From Hemicordylus capensis (Eukaryota > Chordata > Lepidosauria > Squamata > Cordylidae), in assembly GCF_027244095.1 (NCBI RefSeq), contig NC_069662.1, positions 87,702,294 through 87,766,293 on the forward strand: DNA of 64,000 nucleotides, read 5' to 3'. How positions within the stretch are numbered: the stretch's first letter is position 1; each line of letters starts with the position of its first letter. This document shows, one piece after another, positions 11,094 through 22,811 of this stretch. Under the pieces are notes generated by a model. The model saw only the letters and a list, made by a program, of their open reading frames with translations, was not told where the DNA came from and searched no databases. The translations under genes and the position numbers were made by a program.

Positions 11094-11895
11094 TTTATTT
11101 AAGGGGGCGAGGCCAATTTACATTAGAGAATTTTTTTTTTTTGAGGGACATATAGTCAGTCTGTATTTTGTTCTGTGCTTGCATTTCGTCTGAAGGGGCC
11201 AGTTTACTGGCCAACTTTCTTTAAGTTGCAGACATTCGTTCGAAATTTCTGCTTGTATTTACTTTGAAGGGGCCAATTTACTGGGCATATATCTGTGAGC
11301 AGCATGTACTCTTTCTGTATTTCTGTTTACATTTCCTCGGAAAGGGCCACCTTGCTGAGCAAATGTCGAGTGGCACATGCTCATTCTGCCTTCCTGTTTG
11401 TATATATAAGCAGAAATACAAGCAGAAAGGGGGCCAATCTACTGGGCGCATAGATAGGAACATAGGAAGCTGCCATATACTGAGTCAGACCATTGGTCCA
11501 TCTAGCTCAGCATTATCTACACAGACTGGCAGCAGCTTCTCCAAGGATGCAGGCAGGGGTCTCTCTCAGCCCTGTCTTGGAGATGCCAGGGAGGGAACGT
11601 GGAACATTTTGCACACAATCATGCAAATACTCTTCCCAGAGAGGCTCCATCCCCTAAGGGGAAGTTCTTAGAGTGCTCACAGTTGTGATCTCCCATTCAG
11701 ATACAACCAGGGCAGATCCTGTTTAGCAAGGGACGATTCATGCTTGCTACCACCAGACCAGCTCTCCTCCCTGAAGCACCACACAAAGCATCTTCGACTA
11801 GCACACACATTCTGTATTTTTTTGCTTCCATATACTTTGAAGGGGCCAACTTGCTGAGCAGTTATTTAAGTAGCAAGCGCGCACACACACACATA
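11094..11895 (+). repeat. 74-bp tandem array, split by a SINE
   Basis: Units start with AAGGGGCCAATTTACTGGGC-like sequence at 11193, 11267 and 11341, exactly 74 bases apart, with more diverged units before and after. The array resumes at about 11790-11890 after the SINE at 11457. The same repeat with the same period occurs inverted at 50200-50620. Confidence 0.85.
11457..11768 (-). mobile_element. 5S-rRNA-derived SINE, full length
   Basis: Reverse complement of the element at 958-1245, running from AGGAACATAGGAAGCTGCC to CCACCAGACCAGCTCTC. It interrupts the 74-bp array and so is younger than the array. Confidence 0.9.
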
Positions 11896-11904
11896 CATTT
11901 TGCA

Positions 11905-12150
11905 TTATTTATTTATTTATTCCATTTCTATACCACCCCATCCAAGAGCTCTGGTCAGTGCACAATAAGTAAAATCAAAAACAAGCACCATTTAAAACAA
12001 ACTACTTAAAACAATGTAAAAACAAATTTAAAACAGTTCAGAGCCATTTAAAACTAATTAAAAATATTTAAGAACAATTTACAAACTTTGGAAGGCCAGG
12101 CCAAGCAAGTAAGTCTTTAGTGCTCTCTTGAAGGCTTGCAATTTCTGCTT
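11905..12150 (-). mobile_element. L2-type LINE 3' untranslated end
   Basis: ATTTATTTATTTATTCCATTTCTATACC and the A/T-rich TTAAAA series mirror the 3' end seen on the + strand at 14600-14905. 5'-truncated. Confidence 0.65.
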
Positions 12151-12264
12151 GCAATTACTTCCTTTGCAAAGAAACGTTTTTAATAAAGCTTGGTTCTCAG
12201 CAAGAAAATCCCTGTTCTACTGCACAGTCGAATGATGGTTCTGGGATATGGGATCACCAGATTC

Positions 12265-13800
12265 ATGGGAAAATAATTCCTTAATACAATCAATCAATCA
12301 ATCTTTATTACAGTCATTGACCAGAAAAAAGACAAATAAAACAAATTTAGAAATAAGTAGTAAGACAAAATTTATAAACACATACTTGTAATAAGACAGC
12401 AATTAACATTAATAAAAGCAGCTAATTATAGCACAACTACTGAGTCTATTAGCCACAAAACAATGTTACAATCACATCAGAAATAGCACAATTATCATTC
12501 TCATTATTATGCATACTCTTCTGCAAACTAGGTGTTGTTGGTAACTTCCAGTCAAATTCTGCCAGCAATATAACAAAACTTGGCAACCTAATATAATCTG
12601 GCTTCAATCTGATCAGCTAAAAGAAGGGTTAAATGAGAATTATCATCAAGGTCTGGATATGAAGCAAGTTCTGAAGAAAAATAAGCTTAAATCTGCTATC
12701 TCTGTAAAGCTGACAATACAAGAGATCATGAGCCTTATCTTCAATCTCCCACGATCCACAGGGACATACACGATCTTCCTGAAAGATACCGTAATATCTG
12801 CCTTCTAGCATTGCTGTTCACAAAGCATTGCAAAGAGCTAGAGTCATGGCTCTACGAAGTTTAGGCACTGTTAGTTGGGACAGATATTTAGCAGGGGATT
12901 GTCTCATAATCTGACTACCCAGAAATACATTAGCTGAAATAGCTCCCCGATCAGATTGACGTTCCATGTCAGAAATTCTTTCTTTTCTCATCGATCTAGC
13001 AGTATCATACTTAAAAGTTAATATGGCAGCTGAGGAGAAACCATAATAGAAAAGCCTTTCCTCCACTCTTTTTTCCCAACCTGAGTGGTATGAATCTTTT
13101 AGTATTAATGGAGTTAGACCTGTAGGGTTAAATATAAACTTGAGCCAGTAATCAAAAATAGAAATCCAGGCCCTAGCCTCTAATTTAATCATCCCTGCTT
13201 CAAGGCAAAGGACCGCTCTAGGAACACAACTGGGGACCTGAAATATATTTTTAAGAAAGTTGGATTGAATAGCTTCCACTTTATTAAAGGGAGTATATAT
13301 ATCCAACTGTATACCATATAATAACTGTGAACAAACCTTGGCATCGAACAATTTAATAGCTGCAGGGATGAATTGGGCATCTCTGGATCAATAGAAGGAT
13401 TGAATCGAGTAGGCACTCTTTTTCGCAGTCTGAACAATATAATCTCAATGCACTATTCGGGCACCCGAAGCCTGAAAGATTATTCCAAGATATTTGAATT
13501 GGCTAACCTACTCCAATCTGGATCCGTTTAGTGACCACTTAAAACGTTTCTGGGTGTTTCACAAACACCATGATCTTTGTTTTGTCACAATTAATTTCCA
13601 GAGAGTTCATCTTACAGTGATCATCTAAGAAACGCAGCACTTGTCTTAGACCTACTTGGGTTTGTGGAATAATAACTGCATCATCAGCATATAGAAGGGC
13701 TGTGAAATGTTTATCAGCTAGTTTAGGAGGGTAATGTTCCAATTTGGTCAAAAGGGAATTTATATACAGATTGAACAACAATGGAGCTAGTATAAATCTT
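12265..13800 (-). mobile_element. Non-LTR retrotransposon, RT and C-terminal remnant
   Basis: The - strand encodes reverse-transcriptase pieces including LLYADDAVII (catalytic YADD), a following TKIMVF segment, then a long segment through SQLLYGIQL and a C-terminal CPCGSWEIEDKAHDLLYC that resembles the Cys/His end of many LINEs. The reading frame is broken into at least four parts. The 3' end carries an ATTG-type tail (CAATCAATCAATC on +) next to a TCATTGACCAG motif. It may belong to the Vingi/I or R4 group, but I cannot settle which. Confidence 0.7.
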
Positions 13801-14570
13801 GTCTTACCCCTCTATAATTCCAAATTTCCTTAGTAAATTGTCCAAATCTGCTGCCCCAAACTCTGATACATGAATTATTGTGCAGTTTTATAATATTTTT
13901 TTTATCAGCTGCAACAAATGGCAATCATCCAAAATACATAGCACCCCTCTCAATCACCTCTCCCCAGCTATACGAAAAGCCAAATTTGTTCATCCAAAGT
14001 CCACATTATGGCAATGAGTGCATGGAAAGAACAGAAGCAAAGGTCGGCAACGGGAAAGAAACTCGCACTCTTCGTTTCAGAGCAGGTTCAGAAAATCAGG
14101 TTTCTTCTTCCTCTCTTCATACATGTAGACTGATTTTGTGAGAAGAATTCTTGTTTCTGTTTTTGTAAATGTGTGTGGAACTTCTTTGAATGTGTCCTGT
14201 GGTAGTTGGCCCTACCCAAGCTCTGAGTAACATGGGAAGTCTGATGGTCACCTCCCTTTCTTTCTGCCCAGCCCACAAAGCCAGGCTCTCTCACATAATG
14301 GGAATGTGGTGGGCACCTCACTTTCTTCCTGCTACCCTACATATCCAGGCACCTAGGTTTATGTAATTATCTTGAGTTCATACATAAAAACTGAGAAATG
14401 AGGTCTGGCATAGAACACAACTTTTATTTGAAGCAAATGTCTTCCACTTAGCTGACAAAGCCTGTCCACAAATTACCATTGCCCCTACACCTGAAGTAAT
14501 GATGCACTAAAACACTAAATCATCTTCTGCATGATCCCCACCGGATGTTAAGGTCATCTGAGGAGGTCTG
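13801..14570. other. Unassigned sequence
   Basis: No recognised repeat or coding region. It may include more of the LINE to its left, but no motif shows it. Confidence 0.4.
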
Positions 14571-14574
14571 TCTC

Positions 14575-14905
14575 TAGTTACTACTGGTACATCTGGTGGC
14601 GGGCCTTCTCAGTAGCTGCTCCTGGGTTGTGGAAAGCACTCCAAGCAGAAATCTGTAGCTTGAGTTCATTGTTGGCCTTCAGGAGAGCCCTTAAAACCTG
14701 TTTGGCCTGGTTTTCCAGGGTGTTGTTTTTTTTTAAACTGTTTTAAATGTTTTAATTGTTAATGGTCTTATACTGTTTTTAAATTGTTTTATAATGCTTG
14801 TTTTTAAATGACTGATTCACAGGTTTTATTTTTGCTGCTATGCACCACCCAGAGTCATTTGGAGAGTAGTATATAAATGTTATAAATAAATAAATAATAA
14901 ACAAC
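14575..14905 (+). mobile_element. L2-type LINE 3' end
   Basis: A last coding remnant (GGCGGGCCTTCTCAGTAGCT) is followed by the TTTTAAATGTTTTAATTGTT stretch, CACCACCCAGAGTC, and a terminal TATAAATAAATAAATAAT. 5'-truncated. Confidence 0.75.
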
Positions 14906-14972
14906 TGCATTGAGTAAAGGGCCACAACTTTAGTAATAATTTTAAGGACTAAACATTTAACTCAGTCCTGAT

Positions 14973-15448
14973 TAGGGGTGTGCACAGAACTGGTTCCGTG
15001 CACACCTGGGAGGCTGGGGGGGGGACACTTTAAGGCACGAGGAGGGTGCTCTTACCGGTTTGAATGCAGGGGTGACTTTAAGGCTCAGGGAGGGTGCTCT
15101 TACCTCCCCTGCCACATTTCCCCTTCTGGTGCTGCTTTAAAAAATGCTGGCATGGGGCGACTGTATACCCTCCTGCTGCCCCGGTCAGCGTGAAAACCAG
15201 AAGTGGTGGGCGGCCACATGCTCGCCACTTCCAGTTTTATGCTGACCAGGGTGGCAGGAGGGTATACAGCCGCCCTGCTCCAGCATTTTTTAAAGCAGTG
15301 CCGGAGGGGGAAATGTGGCGGGGGAGGTAAAAGCACCCTCCCTGAGCCTTAAAGTCACCCCTGCATTCGAAACGGTTCAAATGCGGGGATTCCAAACCTG
15401 TTTGGCATTCCTTGAATGGAACGCCGAACAGATTCATATACATCGCTA
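14973..15448. mobile_element. Long palindromic MITE
   Basis: The two halves (about 15050-15200 and 15225-15385) are reverse complements, each containing GGAGGGTATACAG and TTTTTTAAAGCAG-type blocks. Outer ends read TAGGGGTGTGCACAGAAC and, inverted, TAGCGATGTATATGAATC. Flanks GTCCTGAT and GCCCTCAT agree at six of eight bases. The palindrome makes similar reading frames on both strands, which are not genes. Confidence 0.7.
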
Positions 15449-15859
15449 GCCCTCATGCATTGTGGATCTAACTTCGGCTGGAAGTCAGACAAAATGTGTC
15501 CTTCCCCACAATCCTTTTGGGTGACATGCCCTGGCTCAGAGCTTTGAATCGGCAATGCGGATTCCAACTCCTCTCCTCTTTGCCAACCCTGGAAGATCAG
15601 GGCTCTTTCATGGGCTCCCCCTGCCCACAAGCTATATGGCTTGTGAAGCTCCCGAAGCAGATAGGAGTGCAAATCATCTCCCTGAGCTGCACAGCCTCCA
15701 AGGACTGATTAACAACTCCCCCATTTTAAACTAGCCCAAGGATGCTCACAAAGGAAAGCCTCACTAATCCTATACCCAGCTTGCACTGAACCTGCCACAG
15801 GGGAAGGCTGTTGCTTGGTCTCCACCTTCTGAAAATTCAGCAAGCCCCTGCTGCAGGTG

Positions 15860-16750
15860 AGCTAAATACAAGTCACAACCCGCAGAGGACAAATTGGCCC
15901 TAAACAATTCAGGGGAGGAATGAGTGATCCCTCATTGGTGGAACAAAAAGACTCCATCTGTAGCCAGAGGTGATATCTGGACTTAGGGGGCAACATCAAA
16001 GGCCTCCACCCCCTGTGGGCCCTCAAATCCTCTTTAGTCAGTCCTGGGGTGTGTGGTTGCTGCGCTGTGGGCCCATATTGTGCCGGGTGGCCCAGCATGA
16101 CGATCACCTGTGCCAGGTGGCCGAGCATGACCTCTGCTTTAGATACAGAGGGGGAAGGGGGGAAATAAATATGTGGGATAGGAATATGTTAAGTTGTGTG
16201 TTGAAATGTTTCTACTAATGCATATTTGCATAAATCTAGCTGCTTAATATTCTTACATTCTTGTGAGTTCAGTTGCTGTTTGTGCCCTCAATATGTGTTT
16301 AAAACATTGCATGTGTCACAGTGTGTTTGTAGGGGGTTGATGCTTAACTTGAGGTGGGCGTGCTCTCCAAAGATCTTTAGATCCAGGCTCCAAAATTACC
16401 TCGGTGCACCTCTGTCCTCAGCCACCCTGCCCATATCCCTGATAATTTTACGCTTGGTCTTTTCTATCCCTTCCAGCTTGTGGGCACCCATACAGACTCT
16501 CCACTGCAACATATCTGCTCACAATATAATGACACTAGGATTCCAACTTCTGATGGTAGAAAATCTTCATTGGTTTGCTGAATTAGCAAACCAATTTTCT
16601 GGGCCCAATCATTTCCCCCTAAATGAACAACCAACAGAGTTGGTTGTACTAACTGCCAAAAATTCTCCAATAGCTGACAAAAGCTGTTCTGTAACATCCC
16701 CCTCATTCCCAGCCAAATGCCTTTTTAATTTCAATGGGACTTCTTTAAAT
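15860..16750 (-). mobile_element. Fossil retroelement with SGNH-hydrolase-like domain (Ngaro/DIRS kin?)
   Basis: The - strand carries a VVHLGGNDW segment followed by further hydrolase-like sequence. SGNH hydrolase domains with this kind of signature are known from Ngaro-type tyrosine-recombinase retroelements. The copy is old and broken several times. No reverse transcriptase, recombinase or terminal repeat was recognised near it. Confidence 0.4.
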
Positions 16751-16779
16751 AATTTTCCTCATCATGTTAGCCACTGAAA

Positions 16780-17096
16780 ATAGCAACAATAACAATTCAC
16801 TTAATGCCATCTACATTTGTTTCAAGTTGCAGAAATGAGTATCAGTCATCTTAGAAAAGTCCAAAGCCAAGCAAATCAGAGTAAGAGCACCATATGGAGA
16901 TAAGTAGCATAAACAGTGTCAGTAGAAAGATGAACAAACTAGGGATGATCATAATGATAATCCAAACTGTAAAAGCAGCATTAAAAGTGTACCATGTAGG
17001 TATACTAATTACTACAAAATTATATTGCTTTACTGATGTCATCCAGCTCATAAATATTATTTTGTTTGCAGTAAAGTAAAGTATGAACCCTTTGGG
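16780..17096. other. Unassigned AT-rich sequence
   Basis: No repeat or exon recognised. Short hydrophobic frames on both strands are compositional. Confidence 0.4.
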
Positions 17097-17281
17097 GAAG
17101 AGAGCTGGTCCTGTGGTAGCAAGCATGACTTGTCCCCTTAAGCTAAGCAGGGTCTGCCCTGGTTGCATACGAAAGGGAGACTGGAAGTGTGAGCACTGTA
17201 AAATATTCCCTTTAGGGGATGGAGCTGTTCTGGGAAGAGCATCTAGGCTGCAAGTTCCTTCCCTGGCATCTCCAAGATAGG
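17097..17281 (+). mobile_element. 5S-rRNA-derived SINE, 5' two-thirds only
   Basis: It begins GAGCTGGTCCTGTGGTAGC and runs normally to CTCCAAGATAGG, where it stops exactly at the 3' end of the antisense Tx1-type LINE. The missing 3' third is not found on the far side. Confidence 0.9.
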
Positions 17282-18690
17282 ACAACAAGATTTTTTATTG
17301 AACCAACAAACTACCAAAGCATATAGTATGTTACCAAAGCACAATTAAATACAAAGTGGTTGTGTGTACATCATATATACAAAGATTTACACACAAGGAT
17401 TTGGTAACCAACAGGATTATAAAGTATGTGCCAGCAGTTCTGTAACTCGGAGCGGGGGAATTTCAAGGCACATCAGGTAATTGGGTGTGGTGGTGGTGAT
17501 GTCCATTTCCACAATTTGTCCCATTGCTGTTTAGAAGAGATACACTTGTCTTTCTGCACATAACCATACAGACCTATCCACGTGAACCTCTTGGTCACGT
17601 CTTCCCTCCCTGTTCTTGTGCAGGAGCATTGCATAAATGACATACAGGTTTACTAACCTGATTACAAGAAGGGGAACGTTCCAGTTCCCTAGTATGAGGG
17701 CACCTGTTCCATCCCGTTTCCTTGAGGGCTTCTTTCTGGGACCCTGAAAAGAGGTTATATTGCTCAAACCCAAGTTTAGCTCTTCCCAAGTCTGTTTTTC
17801 AAAATCGGGCCACTCCAACAGCTTGCTTACTCCCTGCCACACTCTTTTGGCTACCACACACTCTTTTAAGAAATGTGAATGGGTTTCCTTGAATGTCGTG
17901 CCTAGCTCACTAGCCTTCTGTTGGCAGGTGATTTTGAGATGCTCTTGCTGGTCCTCTGGGAGCCGTGGTATAAGCGCCACCTTGTTTCCCATAAATGACA
18001 AGGGACTTTTTTCTCCTTAAACAGAGCGATATGGTGATTGGGTTACAACAAGTACTGTGAAGTGTGGTGTTTGTAGTGTTTATGTTCTAAATCGGGTCTA
18101 AAAAAGACCACTTCTAGAATCTCTCCATAAATTGTTATCCTTAGCTGCATAACTGAGGAGAATCCTTTAAATAGATCCAGTTCAACCTTCTATTTTTTTA
18201 GTGTGAATAACAAATCTCTCAAGTAGTCCAGGTGGTCCCTTTTCAATACTTGTGTAATATTACCATTGAAAGAACCTTCTCCCACCACACTATGCCCCAT
18301 GTTGACTTTTGCCAATGTAGAGTGAAAAGTGAAACCCAGGTTTTTTGCAGGAGGTTGGACATGTTATGGACATTCATGAAAATCCAGTTTCCAAAAATTT
18401 AGGACACGAATTCAGTCACAAAATAGGGGTGCAGGGCTGGTAGAGCTAGGCCTCCCCCCTCAACCTCCTTAAATGCTACCACACGGGCCAAAGGAAAGCA
18501 CACCGTGTGACATACTAGACGAAAGACCTGGTTTTAAACTCTCCAAAGGAGATCGAGCAGAGGAGGGTAGACTACTGCCAGGTTGTGCACCAGGAGTACC
18601 AGGTAAGTCCGGATGTAAACCGCTTTCTGGTACATGGCAAGGCTCAGTTTTTTCCACATGGTGATTTTAAGCATTACTTTTTCTTCCCAA
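17282..18690 (-). mobile_element. L1/Tx1-type LINE, C-terminal part
   Basis: The - strand encodes KLSLAMYQKAVYIRTYLV, then GGGLALPALHPYF, then HFLKECVVAKRVW (the HxxxxC part of the C-terminal knuckle). This order resembles the region after the RT domain in Tx1-like LINEs. Several stops and shifts break it. The 3' end lies at 17282, against the SINE. Confidence 0.65.
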
Positions 18691-18698
18691 TCTGTCGT

Positions 18699-19003
18699 AG
18701 GAACATAGGAAACTGCCATATACTGAGTCAGACCATTGGTCTATCTAGCTCAGTATTGTCTTCACAGACTGGCAGTGGCTTCTCCAAGGTTGCAGGCAGG
18801 AATCTCTCACAGCCCTATCTTGGAGAAGCCAGGGAGGGAACTTGGAACCTTCAGCTCTTCCCAGAACAGTTCCATCTCTTAAGGAGAATATCTTACCGTG
18901 CTCCCTTACTGTGCTATTAAGTCTCCCTTTCATATGCAAACAAGGTGGACCCTGCTTAGTTAAGGGGACAAGTCACACTTGTTATCACAAGACCAGCTAT
19001 CCT
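18699..19003 (-). mobile_element. 5S-rRNA-derived SINE, full length
   Basis: Runs from AGGAACATAGGAAACTGCC to CACAAGACCAGCTATCC. It fills the gap between two unrelated LINE fragments (Tx1-type left, L2-type right). Confidence 0.9.
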
Positions 19004-19004
19004 T

Positions 19005-19725
19005 CTATCCCGATTGGCCTTTCTGCTGACCAATAGCACCTCCATCTTGTCTGGATTTAACCTCCGTTTGCTAGCCCACATCCAGCCCATCACCACCTCT
19101 AGCCCCCGGTTCAGCACATCCACTGCTTCCCTATGATCTGATGTCAGAGAAAGGTAGAGCTGAGTGTCATCTGCATATTGAAGACACTTCAGTTCAAACC
19201 TCCTGATGGCCTCTCCTAGCGGTTTCATGTAGATTTAAAACATCATAGGGAACAATACTGAGCCTTGCGGGATCCCAGAGGCCAAGATGTTGAGCAGAAG
19301 TCCCCCAGCATCACTTTCTGGAATATCCCCCCCAAGAAAGGATCTAAACCACTCAAATGTACCCCCTGCCCCAATCCCTATAACAGGTAGGCAATCCAGA
19401 AGGGTATCACAGTTGATGGTACTGAATTCTGTTGAGAGGTCCAGCAGAACCAACAGGGATGCACTCTCCCTGTCTAGTTCTTGGTGTAGGTCATCCACCA
19501 GAGCGACCAAGGCAGTTTCAGTCCCATACCCAGGGCGAAAGCCAGATTGCAAAGGGTCTAGATAGTCCATATAATCCAAGACCTTTTGCAGCTGCACAGA
19601 GACTACACGTTCTATCACCTTGCTTAAAAATGGAAGATTTGAAATAGACTGATAGTTATCGAGGTTGGTGGAATAAAGGGAGGGCCTTTTAAATAGTGTT
19701 CTTACCATGGCCTTCATTAATAATT
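19005..19725 (-). mobile_element. L2-type (CR1 superfamily) LINE, RT fragment
   Basis: The - strand encodes the RT core in order: NLPFLSKVIERVVSVQLQ, SGFRPGYGTETALVALVDDL, LLVLLDLSTEFSTIN, GIPQGSV, then LQYADDTQLYLSL (catalytic YADD) and NPDKMEVLLVSR. A frameshift near 19230 separates the last part, and changes such as LSTEFST for LSAAFDT show decay. Confidence 0.85.
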
Positions 19726-20328
19726 GGCTCCAGACACCTACCTGTTCCTTCTCTTAAAATTATTGATTTTACTAGGCATTATGGGCAACGGTGCAGAGCG
19801 CATGATGTTGCCCATACACTTCCTAGGATCTTGTCCACTTCCTCATGCTGTACTAACTGAAATAATCCATCACAATTGGACCAGATGGTTGCCCAGGCAC
19901 GTCTCCTGGAACTGCCAAAATCCTGGAATCTTGGAACCCTTGCAGATCGGCATAAATGCAAGTGACTTTATCCATGAAGCAAACTGGTCACAGCAGGCTG
20001 CTGATGGTCACAGGGGGCTTGTGTGAAGCAGTGACTTTGCCACACGAAACAGCTACACTGGCCTACACTGTGCAGATGCAATGGAGGCAGAGAAAAAACA
20101 TTTCTTAGCCGCCCGCACCACCATGGAGCAGTCCCAGAAATGGGCTCTAGCCCATGTTCAGTCAGACTCTTTAAGCTTCAAGGAGAATCAAGAAGGGGAA
20201 CGGAATAAGCTGGGAAGGTCGTTTAGGAATGACCATGTCAATAACCTGGGCTGTCTCCACAGTCCAGAGTTTAACCAGGGCCTCAACAGAGTCACCAGTT
20301 CTGAACACTGGAAACTTCCCAAGGGCTG

Positions 20329-21085
20329 TTCTGGAAATCGATACCATTAACAATGGTATCCTTCTGGATCACCACTCAGGTATAGGAATTGAAGGCACTG
20401 CTTTGGAGTGGCATCGGCCCTTTCTTGGGAGAAAAGCCTAGAAGGTAGTGCTGGGAGATTACTGCTCGGTTCCATGGCCATTTGCCTGTGGGGTCCTGCA
20501 AGGTTTGGTTTTGTCCCCCATGCTGTTTAACATCTACATGAAACCGCTGGGAGAGGTCATACAGGGACTTGGACTGAGTTGTTAGCAATATGCAGATGAC
20601 ACTCAGCTCTATCTCTCCTTATCATCTGATCCTAGGCAGGCAGTGGATGTCCTGAATCGGGGGCTGGAGTCTGTGATGGGTTGGATGTGGGCTAACAAAC
20701 TGAGCTTGAATCCGGGCAAGACGGAGGTACTGTTGGTCAGTAGGAGAGCCAATCAGAATGAGGAGATTCTATTGGTTTTGGATAGGGTTGCACTCCCCTT
20801 AAAAGAGCAAGTGCGCAGCTTGGGGGTACTGCTGGACCCAATTCTACGTTTGGAAGCTCAGGTAGAGACGGTGGCCAGGGGTGCCTTTGCACGGCTTCAG
20901 CTCATGCGCCAGGTGCATCCCTTTCTTGAGAAGGCAGATCTGGCCACTGTTACCCACACCTTAGTCACGTCATGGCTGGATTACTGTAACACGTTCTACG
21001 TGGAACTGCCCTTGAAAAATATTTGGAAACTGCAGCTAGTGCAAAATGTGGAAACTAGGATATTATTCGGAGCTGCCCGCTGGTA
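20329..21085 (+). mobile_element. L2-type LINE, RT and C-terminal fragment
   Basis: The same family as 19005-19725, opposite strand. Pieces include GIEGTALEWHRPFLG, MGWMWANKLSLNPGKTEVLL, LPLKEQVRSLGVLLDP, TVTHTLVTSWLDYCNTFYVE and KLQLVQNVETRILF. The YADD region is present but out of frame (20590-20620). It is cut off at 21086 by a MITE. The 600 bases to its left are unassigned. Confidence 0.85.
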
Positions 21086-21340
21086 GGGATATGCAAACCG
21101 GTTGGATGGTTTGGGGTCGAGCCAAACCACCTCTAGTTCTGCTCAAGCCCAGACCAACCCACCCACCCCCTGGCTGTTGGGGGGGTTCGCGAGGCTGCCA
21201 GGGGGGGTATTTACCCTCCTCTGGGGGGCTTCTCCAAGGCCACCGGGGGGGTCTTCAGAGATTCCCCCCCCCACCAGCCTTCCTTATGACCCAGACCATC
21301 CTGTATGGCCGCCACGAAAGGGGAAGGGACAATTATTGAC
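21086..21340. mobile_element. GC-rich MITE with TAGGGATATGCA end
   Basis: It begins TAGGGATATGCAAACCGGTT, matching the terminus style of the element at 14973-15448, and has a G/C-run interior. Its right boundary is unclear, possibly near 21408 (CATTTCCCT). Confidence 0.5.
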
Positions 21341-22675
21341 ATAAGGCTGGCAGGGGGAGAGGGACTTTGTCTATTGGAGTAACACTCCATGCCTATAACA
21401 TTTCCCTGCTATCAAGTGCAAAAGATATTGAGGACTTGCGTTTTGGGCGGTATAGAAATAAATAAATAATAAAGTATGATAGGAGAGGACTATTGATGGT
21501 AAATGGTGGCAGCAGATACAGGATCCATCACAGGGAGAAACATACAAAGCAATGTTTCCCCAAGTATTTTGGTTAAGGGAGGCATGGCTGAGCATGGTTA
21601 AGAGAACATACACAAATCTTTTCTCATGTTAAATAGTGACAAATATGTAGGAGGTGTTGCTGAGCAGAAATCTTGAGGCTCCCCTAGCAGAGCTGACTTG
21701 ACCATAACAACAAACCACCTGGCAGGGGACACAGCTGAAGAGGTAACCATCAACAGCCTTGCCAGAAGCAGTGTACAAGTCCAGACTCTTGTATCACTTT
21801 TGGTATGGTCAACTTCTCTGCTAAACCTAGAGTATCCCAGAATCCTCTGCTGCAAAGGGGGACTTGAGCATGTTCTCAGTTTTCATGGGAACATCCCTGT
21901 CCTGTCCAACCTCACCTGAGAAAGCAAGTAATCTTGAGCAAGCCTTGATCTTTTGGGATTGCCACATCAGGGCTGCCATGTCCATTTAGTTGGGAGTAAA
22001 CCCTGTTGAATGCAGTGGGCCTTATTTCTGAGTAAACATGAATAGGATAGGGCTGCATAGTTCAAGGATAGAGAATTTATAAAGTGTTAGACTTTTTAGT
22101 TGATAATTATTGTTTTCCGCCCTTTTAATATAGCATCACAGGACTTTGAGAAGAATTCATCAAAATGATGTAACTGTCACACAGAAAATCAATATCAATA
22201 CAGATGCTCCTAACTTGTTGCTAGGAAACGCTAATCCTTTTGGTAGATTCTTGCTAAATTGCAAGGAAATTGATCTGAAATCCCTGCTGGTGATGGGGGA
22301 AAGTCTTAATAAACTGGAACAACTACAACATATTGAAAAAACCCACTATTTTTCCACTCTGCTAAATAGAAGAGACCCCTTTCATCTGTAACAATAAATT
22401 GGACAAACCATACTATTAGAAACAAAAGTAACAGCATGCAGCTAATCAAGAACATCTGCATCAACTTTTTCCATACCTCCTAATTAACTTTTATACTGAT
22501 TTTCTCTATACTTCCAGAGTACATTAAAAAAAATTTTTTTTTAAATTGAATTTTGACATTTTCCACAACACATTACAAAGTATACCCAAGCATAATAGAT
22601 TAAAAACCTAATATATAGTAACATATGCAAAACATAAGCAGGGAGGGAAAGTATATTAAAACACATGAGGATTAA
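21341..22675 (+). other. Mostly unassigned; one lizard repeat piece and one exon-like frame
   Basis: 21985-22065 is a common squamate repeat piece (GGGAGTAAACCCTGTTGAAT ... GGGCTGCATA). 22115-22391 is an exon-like open stretch described as a finding. The rest shows nothing recognisable. Confidence 0.4.
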
Positions 22676-22677
22676 AC

Positions 22678-22808
22678 ATAGGAACATAGGAAGCTGCCAT
22701 ATACTGAGTCAGACCATAGGTCCATCTTGCTCAGTATTGTCTATACAGACTGGCAGCGGCTTCTCCAAGGCTGCAGGCAGGAATCTCTCTCAGCCCTATC
22801 TTGGAGAA
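22678..22808 (-). mobile_element. 5S-rRNA-derived SINE, 3' part only
   Basis: Runs from AGGAACATAGGAAGCTGCC to CTATCTTGGAGAAG and stops at the 5' side of a Tx1-type LINE in antisense orientation relative to the SINE. It holds the complementary third of what is present at 17097-17281. Confidence 0.9.
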
Positions 22809-22811
22809 GGC

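Noticed and set aside
11193-11440. 74-bp repeats as a CRISPR-like array
   Set aside because: Units are directly adjacent and diverged along their whole length, with no constant repeat separated by variable spacers, and the context is a vertebrate genome.
15094-15443. Similar frames on both strands near 15.1-15.4 kb
   Set aside because: They mirror each other because the MITE is a long palindrome.
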